Assembly (NCBI RefSeq): GCF_000949865.1
Contig: NZ_JWJH01000006.1
Location: 62,001-126,000, forward strand
DNA length: 64,000 nt
DNA from: Rhizobium nepotum 39/7
GTDB lineage: Bacteria > Pseudomonadota > Alphaproteobacteria > Rhizobiales > Rhizobiaceae
Reading direction: 5' to 3'
Shown here: positions 19,177-27,972 of the stretch, piece after piece
How the letters are laid out: every line of letters begins with the position of its first letter
Numbering within the stretch: position 1 is the stretch's first letter
Notes under the pieces: model-generated
Databases searched by the model: none
What the model saw: only the letters and a program-made list of their open reading frames with translations
Told to the model about the DNA's origin: nothing
Position numbers and translations under genes: made by a program

Positions 19177-20079
19177 ATGACGCGTATTCAGGCCAATATG
19201 CTGCTTCTGCTCGCCGCAGCAATTTGGGGAGGCGGCTTCGTCGCACAATCCTCCGCCATGGCCTCGATCGGCCCGTTCTGGTTCGTCGGCCTGCGTTTCG
19301 CCATTGCCGCAATCGCCGTGGCGCCATTCGCCATGATGGAAACCCGTTCGAAAAAGTCTGCGCCGCGCCGCCAGGAAATCGGCGGCTTCATCCTCGTGGG
19401 CCTCGCGCTGTTCGGCGGCGCCACCACCCAGCAGGTCGGGCTTTTGACCACGACCGTCACCAATTCCAGCTTCCTGACCGGGCTTTACGTCATCTTCGTG
19501 CCCGTTATCGCCGTCGTCCTTTACCGGCGCCATCCCCACTGGATCATCTGGCCCTGCGCCCTGATGATGCTAGGCGGCATATTCCTGCTTTCCGGCGGTG
19601 CGTTCGAGACGCTGACACGGGGCGATATTCTCAGCATCATCTGCGCCTTCTTCTGGGCGATCCAGATCACGCTCGCTGGACGCTTTGTCTCCGAGAGCGG
19701 GCGGCCACTGGCGCTTTCCTGCACCCAGTTCGCAATTTGCTCTCTCCTGAGTTGCATGATCGGCCTTGCGGTCGAACCCATCAGCATGGCGTCCATAGAG
19801 GGATCGCTGGCGGAAATTCTCTATGTCGGCCTCGTATCTTCAGGGCTCGCCTTCGTCCTGCAGGTCGTTGCCCAGCGTTATACAACGGCGCCGCAGGCTG
19901 CGATATTTCTCTCGTCAGAGGCGCTTTTCGGCGCTTTGCTGGCGTCTGTGTTTCTGAAAGAAACCATCTCCAGCGCCGGTTATATCGGCTGCGTGATCAT
20001 TTTCGTCGCCATATTGATCGTGGAACTGGTGCCGGAACTGGCGCGCAAGCGGCAGAAAACCATCGCTGGAACGACCTGA
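19177..20079 (+). CDS. EamA/DMT-superfamily transporter
   Basis: Inner-membrane metabolite exporter-type protein of 300 residues with ten predicted helices in two EamA repeats. The first begins MLLLLAAAIWGGGFVAQSSA and the second around LSIICAFFWAIQITLAGRF; the end is LVPELARKRQK. The substrate cannot be deduced. The ATG at 19177 has no clear Shine-Dalgarno; a 42-codon ORF (19052-19180) ends on it with an ATGA overlap, so coupled translation is possible. Confidence 0.9.
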   Translation: MTRIQANMLLLLAAAIWGGGFVAQSSAMASIGPFWFVGLRFAIAAIAVAPFAMMETRSKKSAPRRQEIGGFILVGLALFGGATTQQVGLLTTTVTNSSFLTGLYVIFVPVIAVVLYRRHPHWIIWPCALMMLGGIFLLSGGAFETLTRGDILSIICAFFWAIQITLAGRFVSESGRPLALSCTQFAICSLLSCMIGLAVEPISMASIEGSLAEILYVGLVSSGLAFVLQVVAQRYTTAPQAAIFLSSEALFGALLASVFLKETISSAGYIGCVIIFVAILIVELVPELARKRQKTIAGTT

Positions 20080-20522
20080 GGCGAAAGAACCGATTTTTCT
20101 CTTTTCAGGAAAAATCTCGCCCCCGCATTCAAAATTTTACCGCGAAAACCGAACGCGACCGGCAATTATTTCATCAATTACCAAATATGCAGAAAAAATG
20201 TGCGACTACGCACGTTAATTCTACCGCAGGTTTTTATCTGACAAAAAGCCCGCGAAAACTTTTGCTTGCCAATTTTCTATAAACGCAGCAATCTACCGCC
20301 GTTCGGGCAATTTGCGAGCATGGGAAGGCCTATAATTTTGCGCACCGGGGACGCTATAAACCTCGGGCGGTGGGACGAAAAACGTTGGATGAGAACGCCA
20401 TTACTTCCCGCTGTGAAGGTCCTTTTTCTCAATAGTCAAGAACTGCCTGCCAACGCCCTTGCGGGGCAAAACTGTAATGCTGCCTGTAGCTGAACGCGGG
20501 CGGAGCGAAAAGGACCTGATGC
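20080..20522. other. 443-bp region before the cold-shock gene
   Basis: AT-rich up to about 20340, with a perfect -10 hexamer TATAAT at 20331-20336 but no matching -35, then a GC-richer stretch with a small hairpin (GCCCTTGCGGGGC). The 75-codon frame 20266-20493 shows no protein-like features. A long 5' leader for cspA, common in this family, is the likeliest content. Confidence 0.5.
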
Positions 20523-20738
20523 ATGGCCGAAACTGGCACCGTAAAATTCTTCAACACAGACAAAGGCTTCGGCTTCATCAAGCCAGACAATGGTGGCGCT
20601 GATATCTTTGTTCACATCTCTGCTGTACAGGCTTCCGGCCTGTCCGGACTTTCAGAAAATCAGAAAGTGAGCTTCGACACGGAACCGGATCGTCGCGGCA
20701 AGGGCCCGAAAGCAGTCAATCTGCAGATTGCTGGCTAA
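20523..20738 (+). CDS. cspA: Cold-shock protein (CSD nucleic-acid chaperone)
   Basis: A 71-residue single cold-shock domain that binds single-stranded RNA and DNA and melts mRNA structure. RNP1 is KGFGFIKPD and RNP2 DIFVHISAV, both intact. The ATG at 20523 follows AAAGGACCTGATGC. It is followed by a strong terminator. The long AT-rich leader could give temperature control, but the sequence alone does not show it. Rhizobiaceae carry several paralogues; which this is cannot be told. Confidence 0.95.
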   Translation: MAETGTVKFFNTDKGFGFIKPDNGGADIFVHISAVQASGLSGLSENQKVSFDTEPDRRGKGPKAVNLQIAG

Positions 20739-20768
20739 CCCTATAACGACTTTCATTTCTAGTTGAAG

Positions 20769-20793
20769 CCCGGCAGGAATGCCGGGTTTTTTT
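20769..20793 (+). terminator. Terminator of cspA
   Basis: Stem CCCGGCA/TGCCGGG (20769-20775 with 20780-20786) with a GGAA loop and a run of seven T. Confidence 0.9.
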
Positions 20794-20828
20794 GTGTCTG
20801 GTCGATCCGCATCATATGCGCCGGAAAC

Positions 20829-21473
20829 TCAGATTCCCTTGAGATAGAGGTTGGTCCGCCGCTCTTCGCCCAGCCGACCTCCGGGGCCATGGCCGCAAAT
20901 AAAACCGACCTCATCGCCGAGCGGCAGCAGCTTGTCGCGAATGGACGCCATCAATTGCTCATGGTTTCCGCCGGGAAGGTCCGTGCGCCCCACCGAACCG
21001 ACAAACAGGACGTCGCCGACATGGGCGAATTGCTGGTCGCGATTATAATAGATGACGTGGCCAGGGGCATGGCCCGGGCAATGGTAGACCTCAAACACAT
21101 GCTCCCCGAAGGAAACCCTGTCGCCCTCATTCAGCCATTTGTCCGGCAAAACGTTCTGAAGACCGCTGATGCCGTATTTTTCGGCCTGCGTCTCGATCCT
21201 CTCGAGCAGCGGCCGGTCGTCCTCATGCGGGCCGATCACCGGCAGCGAGAGCTTCTCGCGCAGTTCTTTGGCACCGCCGGCGTGGTCGAGATGGCCGTGC
21301 GTCAGCCAGATTTCCTTGAGCGTGATACCGTTTTCGGAAACCACCTGAAGAATGACATCCACATCCCCACCGGGATCGACGACGACGCCTTCCTTCGTGT
21401 CCTCATCGAAGAGAATGGTGCAGTTCTGCTCGAACGGCGTGACCGGAATAATGCCCGCCTGCAATTTTCCCAT
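20829..21473 (-). CDS. Metallo-beta-lactamase-fold hydrolase, glyoxalase II-like
   Basis: A 214-residue metal-dependent hydrolase. It carries the family motif THGHLDHAGG (residues about 65-74), a later CPGHAPGHV and the final CGHGPGGRLGEERRTN. The overall look is of the YcbL/GloB-like group of small thioester hydrolases; the true substrate is unknown. I chose ATG 21473 (MGKLQAGIIPV), because the eight extra residues from the upstream start at 21497 are not typical. It converges on cspA and stands alone. Confidence 0.88.
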   Translation of the reverse strand: MGKLQAGIIPVTPFEQNCTILFDEDTKEGVVVDPGGDVDVILQVVSENGITLKEIWLTHGHLDHAGGAKELREKLSLPVIGPHEDDRPLLERIETQAEKYGISGLQNVLPDKWLNEGDRVSFGEHVFEVYHCPGHAPGHVIYYNRDQQFAHVGDVLFVGSVGRTDLPGGNHEQLMASIRDKLLPLGDEVGFICGHGPGGRLGEERRTNLYLKGI

Positions 21474-21705
21474 ATCCCGCGTCTCCCTGTCTGACAATCT
21501 GGCCTCCTATAGCCTGCGACCGGTTCCGGCACAATGGCGACGGAAAAGGTGTTGCTTTTCAGGAACCTCAGTCATCTTTAAAAAATCGATAAAATTCAAT
21601 GAGATAATGGAAATATTTCGGCCGGGATAGTGAGTTTTCCCGAAAAATGTGGAACGCCCGGGTGGCTATCACGTTTTAGTTCCAGTCTTGAAAGGAGTGA
21701 GACAC

Positions 21706-22311
21706 ATGGACAAGACGCTAAAAATGCTCATGGCTGGCGGCGCTTTCGCCCTGATGGCCGGTTTTGCAAACGCCGCCATGGTCGCCACCACCGCATCGGA
21801 TGTTTCCATTCGCTCAGGCCCCGGTGAAGATTACCCCGAAGTCGGGCTTGCCACCCGCGGCAGCAATGCGGTTCTGGATGGCTGCATGGAAGGCAGCAGC
21901 TGGTGCCGCATTCAGGTCAACGGTCTGCGTGGCTGGGCGCACGCCGAGTACCTGAACGTCCTGTATGAAGGCTCTCCCGTCATTCTCGAGGAGCGCCGCA
22001 CGGAACTCAGCGTGCCGGTTGTGACATACGAGAAAACGTCGAGCGTGCAGGCCGAACCCAATCCCGGCGACCCGAACCTCGGTCGTGTCGGCGATGTGGA
22101 CATTACTCCACCGGAATCGGTGATAACTTACATGGATGAGCACCCTGCGGACACCATCACCTTCGATGGCGATGTGGTCGTCGGCAGCACCCTGCCCTCC
22201 GATACACGGCTCGTCGAAATTCCGGACTACCAGTATCGTTATGTCCGGGTGAACGACGTGCCGGTTCTGGTCGAACCATCGACGCACCGGATCGTCTACG
22301 TCTATCAGTAG
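21706..22311 (+). CDS. Exported SH3-domain protein with DUF1236-like tail
   Basis: A 201-residue envelope protein. Residues 1-24 are a signal peptide (MDKTLKMLMAGGAFALMAGF, cleavage after ANA). Residues about 28-85 form a bacterial SH3 domain (DVSIRSGPGEDYPEVGLA, then GWAHAEYLNV) with Cys54 and Cys60-type pairs near SSWC. The C-terminal region (IPDYQYRYVRVNDVPVLVEP) matches the DUF1236 pattern common in rhizobia. Probable periplasmic, perhaps peptidoglycan-associated; no enzyme domain. The ATG at 21706 follows AAAGGAGTGAGACAC. Confidence 0.82.
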   Translation: MDKTLKMLMAGGAFALMAGFANAAMVATTASDVSIRSGPGEDYPEVGLATRGSNAVLDGCMEGSSWCRIQVNGLRGWAHAEYLNVLYEGSPVILEERRTELSVPVVTYEKTSSVQAEPNPGDPNLGRVGDVDITPPESVITYMDEHPADTITFDGDVVVGSTLPSDTRLVEIPDYQYRYVRVNDVPVLVEPSTHRIVYVYQ

Positions 22312-22561
22312 AGGCAACCGGTATTCTCACCGTCGGATCGATGACGACGGCATCAAACCAATGAAGAGCGCGGGCTTGCCGCGCTCTTTTCTATTTGCGG
22401 TAAGGCCACTCAGGTTTCCAGTTGCACCGGCACCCGCAGCATATTATCCACCGCAACAGAAAATGATCAGCGGCATTCTCCCGAGCGGACGCATTTTCGG
22501 CTATGTTTACAGAATATTGGCGCATCGACGTATGTCAGCCGCAGAATATGAAGGAACCGCA

Positions 22562-23074
22562 GTGCCACCGCAATCGCTCAAAACCGCAGCCACCAGGCAG
22601 ACACCGGCACTTCCGAAGCCAGCACTCCCGAAGGTTGACGACGGCAAGATCGACTTCGACACGATAGAGGCGCTGTTTTTCGCCTATCGCGATTTCGTCT
22701 CCGATCCCGATGTCATTCTTTCGAAACTGGAATATGGACGGGCGCACCACCGAGTGGTCTATTTCGTCAGCAGGCAGCCCGGCATGACGGTGGCGGATCT
22801 GCTCGACACCCTGCAGATTACCAAACAGAGCCTTGCCCGCGTACTCAAGCAATTGATCGACGACGGTTATATCCGCCAGATGGCAGGCCCCGAAGACCGC
22901 CGACAGCGCAGGCTCTATCCGACGCTGACGGGGCGCGAACTGGCGCTGGCGCTGAGCGAGCCGCAATCGCGGCGGATCGACCGCGCGCTGGAAGGGCTTG
23001 GACCCGACGCCCGCGCCTGCATCCGTCAGTTTCTGGCACAGATGCGCAGCCCGGCACCGGCGGAAGGTGAATGA
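22562..23074 (+). CDS. MarR-family regulator (PetP-like)
   Basis: A winged-HTH regulator of about 170 residues, with core ALFFAYRDFVSDPDVILSKL then the helix VADLLDTLQITKQSLARVLK and the wing GPEDRRQRRLYPTLTGR. No ATG is well placed: GTG 22562 follows GAAGGAACCGCA, while ATG 22532 would add ten residues without a ribosome site; I chose GTG. Its stop overlaps the next ATG (ATGA at 23071). MarR regulator followed by an OmpR-type regulator is the petP-petR arrangement known from alphaproteobacteria. Confidence 0.88.
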   Translation: MPPQSLKTAATRQTPALPKPALPKVDDGKIDFDTIEALFFAYRDFVSDPDVILSKLEYGRAHHRVVYFVSRQPGMTVADLLDTLQITKQSLARVLKQLIDDGYIRQMAGPEDRRQRRLYPTLTGRELALALSEPQSRRIDRALEGLGPDARACIRQFLAQMRSPAPAEGE

Positions 23075-23790
23075 CGATGGCCACAGCGACGACAAAGCTT
23101 CCACCGACGGATGACGATGCTGCCCACCTGCTGATCGTCGATGACGACGCCCGCATTCGCAATCTTCTGCAACGCTTTCTGAGCGACAAGGGATACCGCA
23201 TTACCGTCGCCGCAGATGCGGCCGAAGCCCGGCGCAAGATGATCGGCATCCGTTTCGACCTCCTTATTCTCGATGTCATGATGCCCGGGGAAAACGGGCT
23301 TTCGCTCACCCGCTCGCTGAACGAGAACAAGTCCGTGCCGGTCATTCTCCTGACCGCCCGCTCGGAAGCGGATTCCCGCATCGAGGGGCTGGAGGCCGGC
23401 GCGGATGATTATCTCGCCAAGCCGTTCGATCCGCGCGAGCTTGTCCTGCGCATCAACAATATCCTGCGGCGCAACACCTCGCCCGATACGCCCAAGATCG
23501 AGCAGATCATGTTCGGCCCCTACAGCTTCTCCATTCCCAAAAAGGAATTGCGACGCGGCCCTGAAACGATCCGCCTGACGGATCGCGAACAGGAGATCAT
23601 GCTGCTTTTTGCGCTGCGCGCCGGCGACACCATTCCACGGCACGAACTGGTCGAAGCGGAATCGGAAGTGGGCGAAAGAACCATCGACGTGCAGATCAAC
23701 CGCCTTCGCCGCAAGATCGAGGACGACCCTGCCAACCCGGTCTATCTGCAAACGGTACGCGGCATCGGCTACCGGCTGAGCGTGGACTGA
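23071..23790 (+). CDS. OmpR-family response regulator (PetR-like)
   Basis: A 239-residue two-component regulator: receiver domain at about residues 15-130 with phospho-acceptor Asp in LLILDVMMPGENGL and Lys in YLAKPFDPREL, and a C-terminal OmpR-type winged helix ending QTVRGIGYRLSVD. It is translationally coupled to the MarR gene by an ATGA overlap (a second ATG at 23077 is possible) and followed 31 bases later by a histidine kinase, its likely partner. The order MarR, regulator, kinase resembles petP-petR; the bc1 genes themselves lie 30 kb away. Confidence 0.95.
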   Translation: MTMATATTKLPPTDDDAAHLLIVDDDARIRNLLQRFLSDKGYRITVAADAAEARRKMIGIRFDLLILDVMMPGENGLSLTRSLNENKSVPVILLTARSEADSRIEGLEAGADDYLAKPFDPRELVLRINNILRRNTSPDTPKIEQIMFGPYSFSIPKKELRRGPETIRLTDREQEIMLLFALRAGDTIPRHELVEAESEVGERTIDVQINRLRRKIEDDPANPVYLQTVRGIGYRLSVD

Positions 23791-23821
23791 CACAAGCACC
23801 AACGAAAGGCGGGCTGACGGC

Positions 23822-25201
23822 ATGGCGAGCCTCGATTTTCTGAGCACGGTTAAAAGAAGCGGCATAGCGAAGGCTTGGCGCATGTTCGGCAGATCGCTTC
23901 GCCACTGGCTGCCCACCGGGCTTTACACACGTTCACTGCTTATCATCATCCTGCCGATGATCCTGCTTCAGGGCATCGTCGCCGCCGTCTTCATGGAGCG
24001 CCACTGGCAGCTGGTGACGGAGCGCCTCTCCTCCGCCGTGACGCGCGATATCGCCGCGATCATCGAGCTTCTGCAAACCGATGAGGAAGAAGACGACTAT
24101 CAGCGCGTTATCCGCATCGCCCGCGAGAAGCTGGGTCTCAGCGTCTATATCGAACCGAAGGCGGATTTACCGGCCCCCAGGCCCGAGCCATTATTTTCCA
24201 TTCTGGATACGATCCTCGCCAGTCAGCTGACCCAGCAAATCGGCCGGCCGTTCTGGATCGATACCTATGGCAATGGTTCGCTGGTCGAAATCCGCGTCCA
24301 GCTTGAGGACAAGACGCTGCGCGTCTTCACCAGCCGCAGCGCGGCCTATGCCTCCAACACCCATATCTTCCTTGTCTGGATGGTTGGCGCATCGCTGGTC
24401 CTGATCGCCATTTCCATCCTGTTCCTGCGCGGACAGATCAAGCCCATCGAGGCGCTTGCCAAGGCAGCCGAGGATTTCGGCAAGGGCCAGAGGATCAGCG
24501 CCTATTCCCCACGCGGCGCGGACGAAGTGCGGCGGGCCGGTCTCGCCTTCATATTGATGCGCGAACGCATCGAGCGGCAAATGGAACAGCGCACCGCCAT
24601 GCTGAACGGCGTCAGCCATGACCTGCGCACCATCCTCACCCGCTTCAAGCTGCAACTTGCCCTGGCGGGTGACAATCCGGACATCGAGGGTCTGGACAAG
24701 GATGTCGAGGACATGCAGTCGATGCTGGAGGCCTATCTCACCTTTGCCCGCACCGATGTCGAGGAGGATGTCGGCACGCTGGAGCTTCCGGAGCTTCTGG
24801 AAAAAATCGACCATGATTTCGAGTTGCACGGCAAGAAATTCAGCTACGAGCTTTATAATATCGAACGGATCATCGCGCGTCCCAACGCCCTCTCCCGCCT
24901 CGTCGCCAATCTGGCGGAGAATGCACGGCGCTATGCCGGCAAACTCCATGTCGACATCCGCAAGGCGCCGCGCTCCATCGTCATGACCTTCGATGATGAC
25001 GGGCCGGGCATTCCGGAAACGGCACGGGAAGATGTCTTCAAGCCGTTCTTCCGGCTGGACGAGGCGCGCAACCTAAACGCCTCGGGCACGGGGCTCGGCC
25101 TCTCCATCGTCCGCGACATCGCCCGCAGTCATGGCGGCGACGTGTCGCTGCACGACAGCCCGATGGGCGGATTGCGGGTGGTCGTGAAAATACCGGCGTA
25201 G
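23822..25201 (+). CDS. Sensor histidine kinase, EnvZ-like
   Basis: A 459-residue membrane kinase. TM1 is at about residues 38-60 (LLIIILPMILLQGIVAAVF), a periplasmic region of about 120 residues follows, TM2 is near 182-203 (IFLVWMVGASLVLIAISILF), then HAMP (to about 255), the H-box GVSHDLRTILTRFKLQL with the phospho-His, and an ATPase domain with NLAENARRYA, DDDGPGIPE and GTGLGLSIV. All catalytic boxes are intact. It should phosphorylate the response regulator upstream; the stimulus is unknown. Converges on csaA. Confidence 0.94.
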   Translation: MASLDFLSTVKRSGIAKAWRMFGRSLRHWLPTGLYTRSLLIIILPMILLQGIVAAVFMERHWQLVTERLSSAVTRDIAAIIELLQTDEEEDDYQRVIRIAREKLGLSVYIEPKADLPAPRPEPLFSILDTILASQLTQQIGRPFWIDTYGNGSLVEIRVQLEDKTLRVFTSRSAAYASNTHIFLVWMVGASLVLIAISILFLRGQIKPIEALAKAAEDFGKGQRISAYSPRGADEVRRAGLAFILMRERIERQMEQRTAMLNGVSHDLRTILTRFKLQLALAGDNPDIEGLDKDVEDMQSMLEAYLTFARTDVEEDVGTLELPELLEKIDHDFELHGKKFSYELYNIERIIARPNALSRLVANLAENARRYAGKLHVDIRKAPRSIVMTFDDDGPGIPETAREDVFKPFFRLDEARNLNASGTGLGLSIVRDIARSHGGDVSLHDSPMGGLRVVVKIPA

Positions 25202-25281
25202 AACACCGGACCGGAAGCGTAGCGCAGTCTTCGGAAAATCCGGTATTCAAACCAAAAGGTAGAGCGGAAAGAGGTGCTCTC

Positions 25282-25623
25282 TCAGCACATCTTCTCGCCG
25301 TTCGGCACCGGCCGCTCGACGGCGGCAAGCACGATGTCGCCGTTGCCGTCGGCAAAACCCAGCGTCAGAACCTCGGAACGGAACGGGCCGATCTGACGCG
25401 GCGGAAAATTCACCACGCCCAGCACTTGCCGACCGACAAGGCTTTCCGGCGTATAATGCACCGTGATTTGCGCCGAAGATTTCTTGATGCCGATCTCCGG
25501 TCCGAAATCGATCTTCACCTTGATTGCAGGCTTGCGCGCTTCCGGAAAAGGCTCCGCTTCGACAATAGTGCCGACGCGAATATCGACCTTCTCGAAATCG
25601 GCATAGGAAATTTCACCGCTCAT
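25282..25623 (-). CDS. csaA: tRNA-binding-domain protein CsaA
   Basis: A 113-residue protein made of a single EMAP/OB-fold tRNA-binding domain. It opens [20 protein letters not shown] and closes with [20 protein letters not shown] then NGEK, the standard CsaA pattern. CsaA was described in Bacillus as a chaperone-like protein linked to secretion; the domain binds tRNA. The start follows CAGGAGCGGGAC. It probably shares a transcript with proC-side genes on the same strand, 22 bases downstream of proC. Confidence 0.93.
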   Translation of the reverse strand: MSGEISYADFEKVDIRVGTIVEAEPFPEARKPAIKVKIDFGPEIGIKKSSAQITVHYTPESLVGRQVLGVVNFPPRQIGPFRSEVLTLGFADGNGDIVLAAVERPVPNGEKMC

Positions 25624-25645
25624 GTCCCGCTCCTGCCAACCCGCT

Positions 25646-26464
25646 TCAACCAGCCAGTTCTTCGGCGCGTTTTTTCGCCGCAGCGATCGCCTTGTCGAAC
25701 AGGGGCTGCATGCCGTCTTCGGCCATCAGCACTGAAAGTGCGGCGGCCGTCGTGCCGCCCGGTGAGGTCACGTTCTGGCGCAGGCGCGCCGCCTCGTCTG
25801 GGGACTGATGCAGCAGCTCGCCCGCACCGGCCACGGTTTCGCGCGCCAGGCGCATGGCTATGTCAGCCGGCAGACCCGCCTTGCGGCCGGCTTCCGCCAT
25901 GCATTCCACCAGATAGAAAACATAGGCCGGGCCACTTCCCGAAACCGCTGTCACCGCGTCGATATCGCTTTCGGTTTCCACCCATTCGACCGGACCGCTG
26001 ACCTTCAGCAACCCGTCCACCACGGCTTTGAGCGCCGGCGTCACCAACTCATTGGCATAGGCCCCCGTCACACCGCGACCCACCATGGCGGGTGTGTTCG
26101 GCATCGCCCGTACGGCGGCAACCGCACCGAAATGCGAGAGGAAAGTCCCGATGGTGGTACCGGCCGCGATCGAAACGACGACGGTATCTGAACCCAGCAA
26201 GGGCTTGAGAGAAGGCAGTACGGCCTCCATCATCTGCGGCTTTACCGCCACGAAAAGAATGCCAGCCTTGACGCCAGCAGGCACGCTTTCGCTATGCATG
26301 GCGCCGGCCTCCGCAATCGTCGCGCGCATGGCATCGGAGGGACGCGGATCGATAACGACCACCTGCGATCCCGCCACGCCTTTTTTCAGCCAGCCCGAAA
26401 GCAGAGCGCCGCCCATATTGCCCGCTCCCACGAGGACGAGCGGACCGGAAGCCTTGTAGACCAT
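25646..26464 (-). CDS. proC: Pyrroline-5-carboxylate reductase
   Basis: Catalyses the last step of proline synthesis, reducing pyrroline-5-carboxylate with NAD(P)H. The 272 residues contain the Rossmann motif [16 protein letters not shown] at the N-terminus, the conserved [18 protein letters not shown], and the C-terminal signature [15 protein letters not shown]. The ATG at 26464 lies two bases past the stop of the YbjN-like gene; a TTG at 26470 would overlap it. Tight packing suggests one operon ybjN-like, proC, csaA. Confidence 0.97.
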   Translation of the reverse strand: MVYKASGPLVLVGAGNMGGALLSGWLKKGVAGSQVVVIDPRPSDAMRATIAEAGAMHSESVPAGVKAGILFVAVKPQMMEAVLPSLKPLLGSDTVVVSIAAGTTIGTFLSHFGAVAAVRAMPNTPAMVGRGVTGAYANELVTPALKAVVDGLLKVSGPVEWVETESDIDAVTAVSGSGPAYVFYLVECMAEAGRKAGLPADIAMRLARETVAGAGELLHQSPDEAARLRQNVTSPGGTTAAALSVLMAEDGMQPLFDKAIAAAKKRAEELAG

Positions 26465-26466
26465 GC

Positions 26467-26967
26467 TCAAGCTTCTCCGACGGTCTCGAACATGACCGCT
26501 TCAATTGCACTTTTCGCATCCAGTCCCGACCAGACGACGAACTGGAATGCCTGATAATATTGTTCGCAAGCCTCAAGCGCGCTGGAAAGCAGCACTTCCA
26601 CCTGCTGGTTGTTCGGTTCGGCGCCACCAGCCAGAAGCAGGGACTGGCGGAAGATCACCACGTCTTCCTGCCGCCACAGATCGAAGTGACCCATCAGCAC
26701 CTGGCCGTTGACCTGCGACAGCAGGCGAATGACTTCATTGACGCGCTGGTCGGGCACCTTGATGTCGAAGGCACAGGCCAGATGCAGCGCCTCGAAGTCT
26801 TCCATCCACGAAAAGGAAACGTGATAATCGGCCCAATGGCCAGCCACCGTCATGGCGATCTCGTCTTCGCCGGAACGCTCGAACGACCAGTCGTTCGAGG
26901 CGGCGACAATCTCGATCATGTCCACGGGATTGGACTGGCGCTCAATTTCAAATTCTATCAGGCTCAT
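26467..26967 (-). CDS. YbjN-domain protein
   Basis: A 166-residue soluble protein with a YbjN-type fold (DMIEIVAASNDWSFERSGED early, then WMEDFEALHLACAFDIKVP and GHFDLWRQEDVVIFRQ), related to type III secretion chaperones. It is very conserved in alphaproteobacteria just upstream of proC; its function is unknown. I chose ATG 26967 (MSLIEFEIERQ), which follows AAGGTGCCGC; the longer frame starting at 27042 adds a Cys-rich unlikely stretch. Confidence 0.9.
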   Translation of the reverse strand: MSLIEFEIERQSNPVDMIEIVAASNDWSFERSGEDEIAMTVAGHWADYHVSFSWMEDFEALHLACAFDIKVPDQRVNEVIRLLSQVNGQVLMGHFDLWRQEDVVIFRQSLLLAGGAEPNNQQVEVLLSSALEACEQYYQAFQFVVWSGLDAKSAIEAVMFETVGEA

Positions 26968-27398
26968 GCGGCACCTTCTCATCCGGTATGGATGTTCTGT
27001 TTTGAACGCCGGGCACAAAACGCACACACAAACCGGATTCAATACTTGAGACGATTGCCCGACACCAACAGAGTTAACACATTCACCCTGTGTGGAGCTT
27101 ACCAGGTTCGTTTCGAATCATCATTTAAAATCAGTGTATAATGGCCGAGTCCTGCTGCCACCCCTCAGGCGCCATTTTTGCTTTTTGAGCAGTGGATATC
27201 TTCTCCCCCATCACCTCAGGCGAGATACATAACCGACTCTGGCAATTGCGTTTTTTGGCAGTGTCCACAGGCCTCAAAAAATTAACGATAGAGGCCGATC
27301 CGGATCGACCGGGAATAATTTCGGGCCACATGACCCACAAACAAAAAGTCCCGGAATCGCAAGCGATCCGGGACCGGTCAGGAAAAAGCGCTACAGAA
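26968..27398. other. 431-bp intergenic region
   Basis: Holds the ybjN-like gene's promoter region and, at its far end, the ubiK terminator. The frame 27131-27466 on the minus strand has no coding look and overlaps ubiK. I see no RNA gene or repeat here. Confidence 0.5.
27341..27374 (-). terminator. Terminator of ubiK
   Basis: On the minus strand, GTCCCGG...CCGGGAC (27374 back to 27348) with inner ATCGC/GCGAT pairing is followed by TTTTTGTTT, 25 bases after the ubiK stop. Confidence 0.88.
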
Positions 27399-27662
27399 TC
27401 AGTCCTTGGCGGCCGAAAGCTTCGCTTCCAGAGCCTCGATGCGGGCGCGCAGCGCATCGTTTTCATCGCGCGCCTTGATGGCCATTTCGCGCACGGCCTC
27501 GAATTCCTCGCGGCGTACCACGTCCAGACTGTTCAGCCAGCGGTCCGTCTGCGCATGAAAGGCCGCTTCCGCTTCCTTGCGCACGCCCTGCGCCGCGCCC
27601 GCCGCATCGGTCATCAGCTTGGCGAATTCATCCAGAATACGATTGGTGCCTGTCGTGCTCAT
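27399..27662 (-). CDS. ubiK: UbiK-family ubiquinone accessory factor (BMFP)
   Basis: An 87-residue protein of the membrane-fusogenic BMFP/UbiK family that assists the aerobic ubiquinone-synthesis complex in gammaproteobacteria. Residues 1-35 are an amphipathic helix region (NRILDEFAKLMTDAAGAAQG), and residues 45-85 a C-terminal coiled coil (DENDALRARIEALEAKL). Length is normal. The start lies divergent from lgt. Its role in alphaproteobacteria is assumed from the family. Confidence 0.9.
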   Translation of the reverse strand: MSTTGTNRILDEFAKLMTDAAGAAQGVRKEAEAAFHAQTDRWLNSLDVVRREEFEAVREMAIKARDENDALRARIEALEAKLSAAKD

Positions 27663-27972
27663 GGCGCTGTTCCTTCGTCGGTTCAGGGAGCATTCCTTCC
27701 CTGCTGTTGATGCCTTTCAGGTAGGCACTCGACAGCCGCCTTGCAAGCGAAATCGAAAAATCGCAAGCCGTGGCGATGGCCTTCCGCGTCTCGAAGCCCC
27801 TCCCAAAGAATCACCTTGACCGCCGCTGCGGCAATCGCCATTTTCCTTGGCGTCAGGGAGACCGGTGAGCATCATCGCCCGGCCCCTTTGAGGCAATGGA
27901 TCATTCCGTTGTCCGCCCAGCAACGATGACGGAATATACGGATTGTTAGCCGCTCCCACCCAACTTGCCATC
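27663..27972. other. 310-bp divergent intergenic region
   Basis: Between ubiK (leftward) and lgt (rightward). It must carry both promoters. No ORF with a ribosome site, RNA fold or repeat stood out. Confidence 0.5.

Noticed and set aside
20266-20493. 75-codon frame in the cspA leader
   Set aside because: No ribosome site, ordinary composition for untranslated leader, overlaps a likely promoter.
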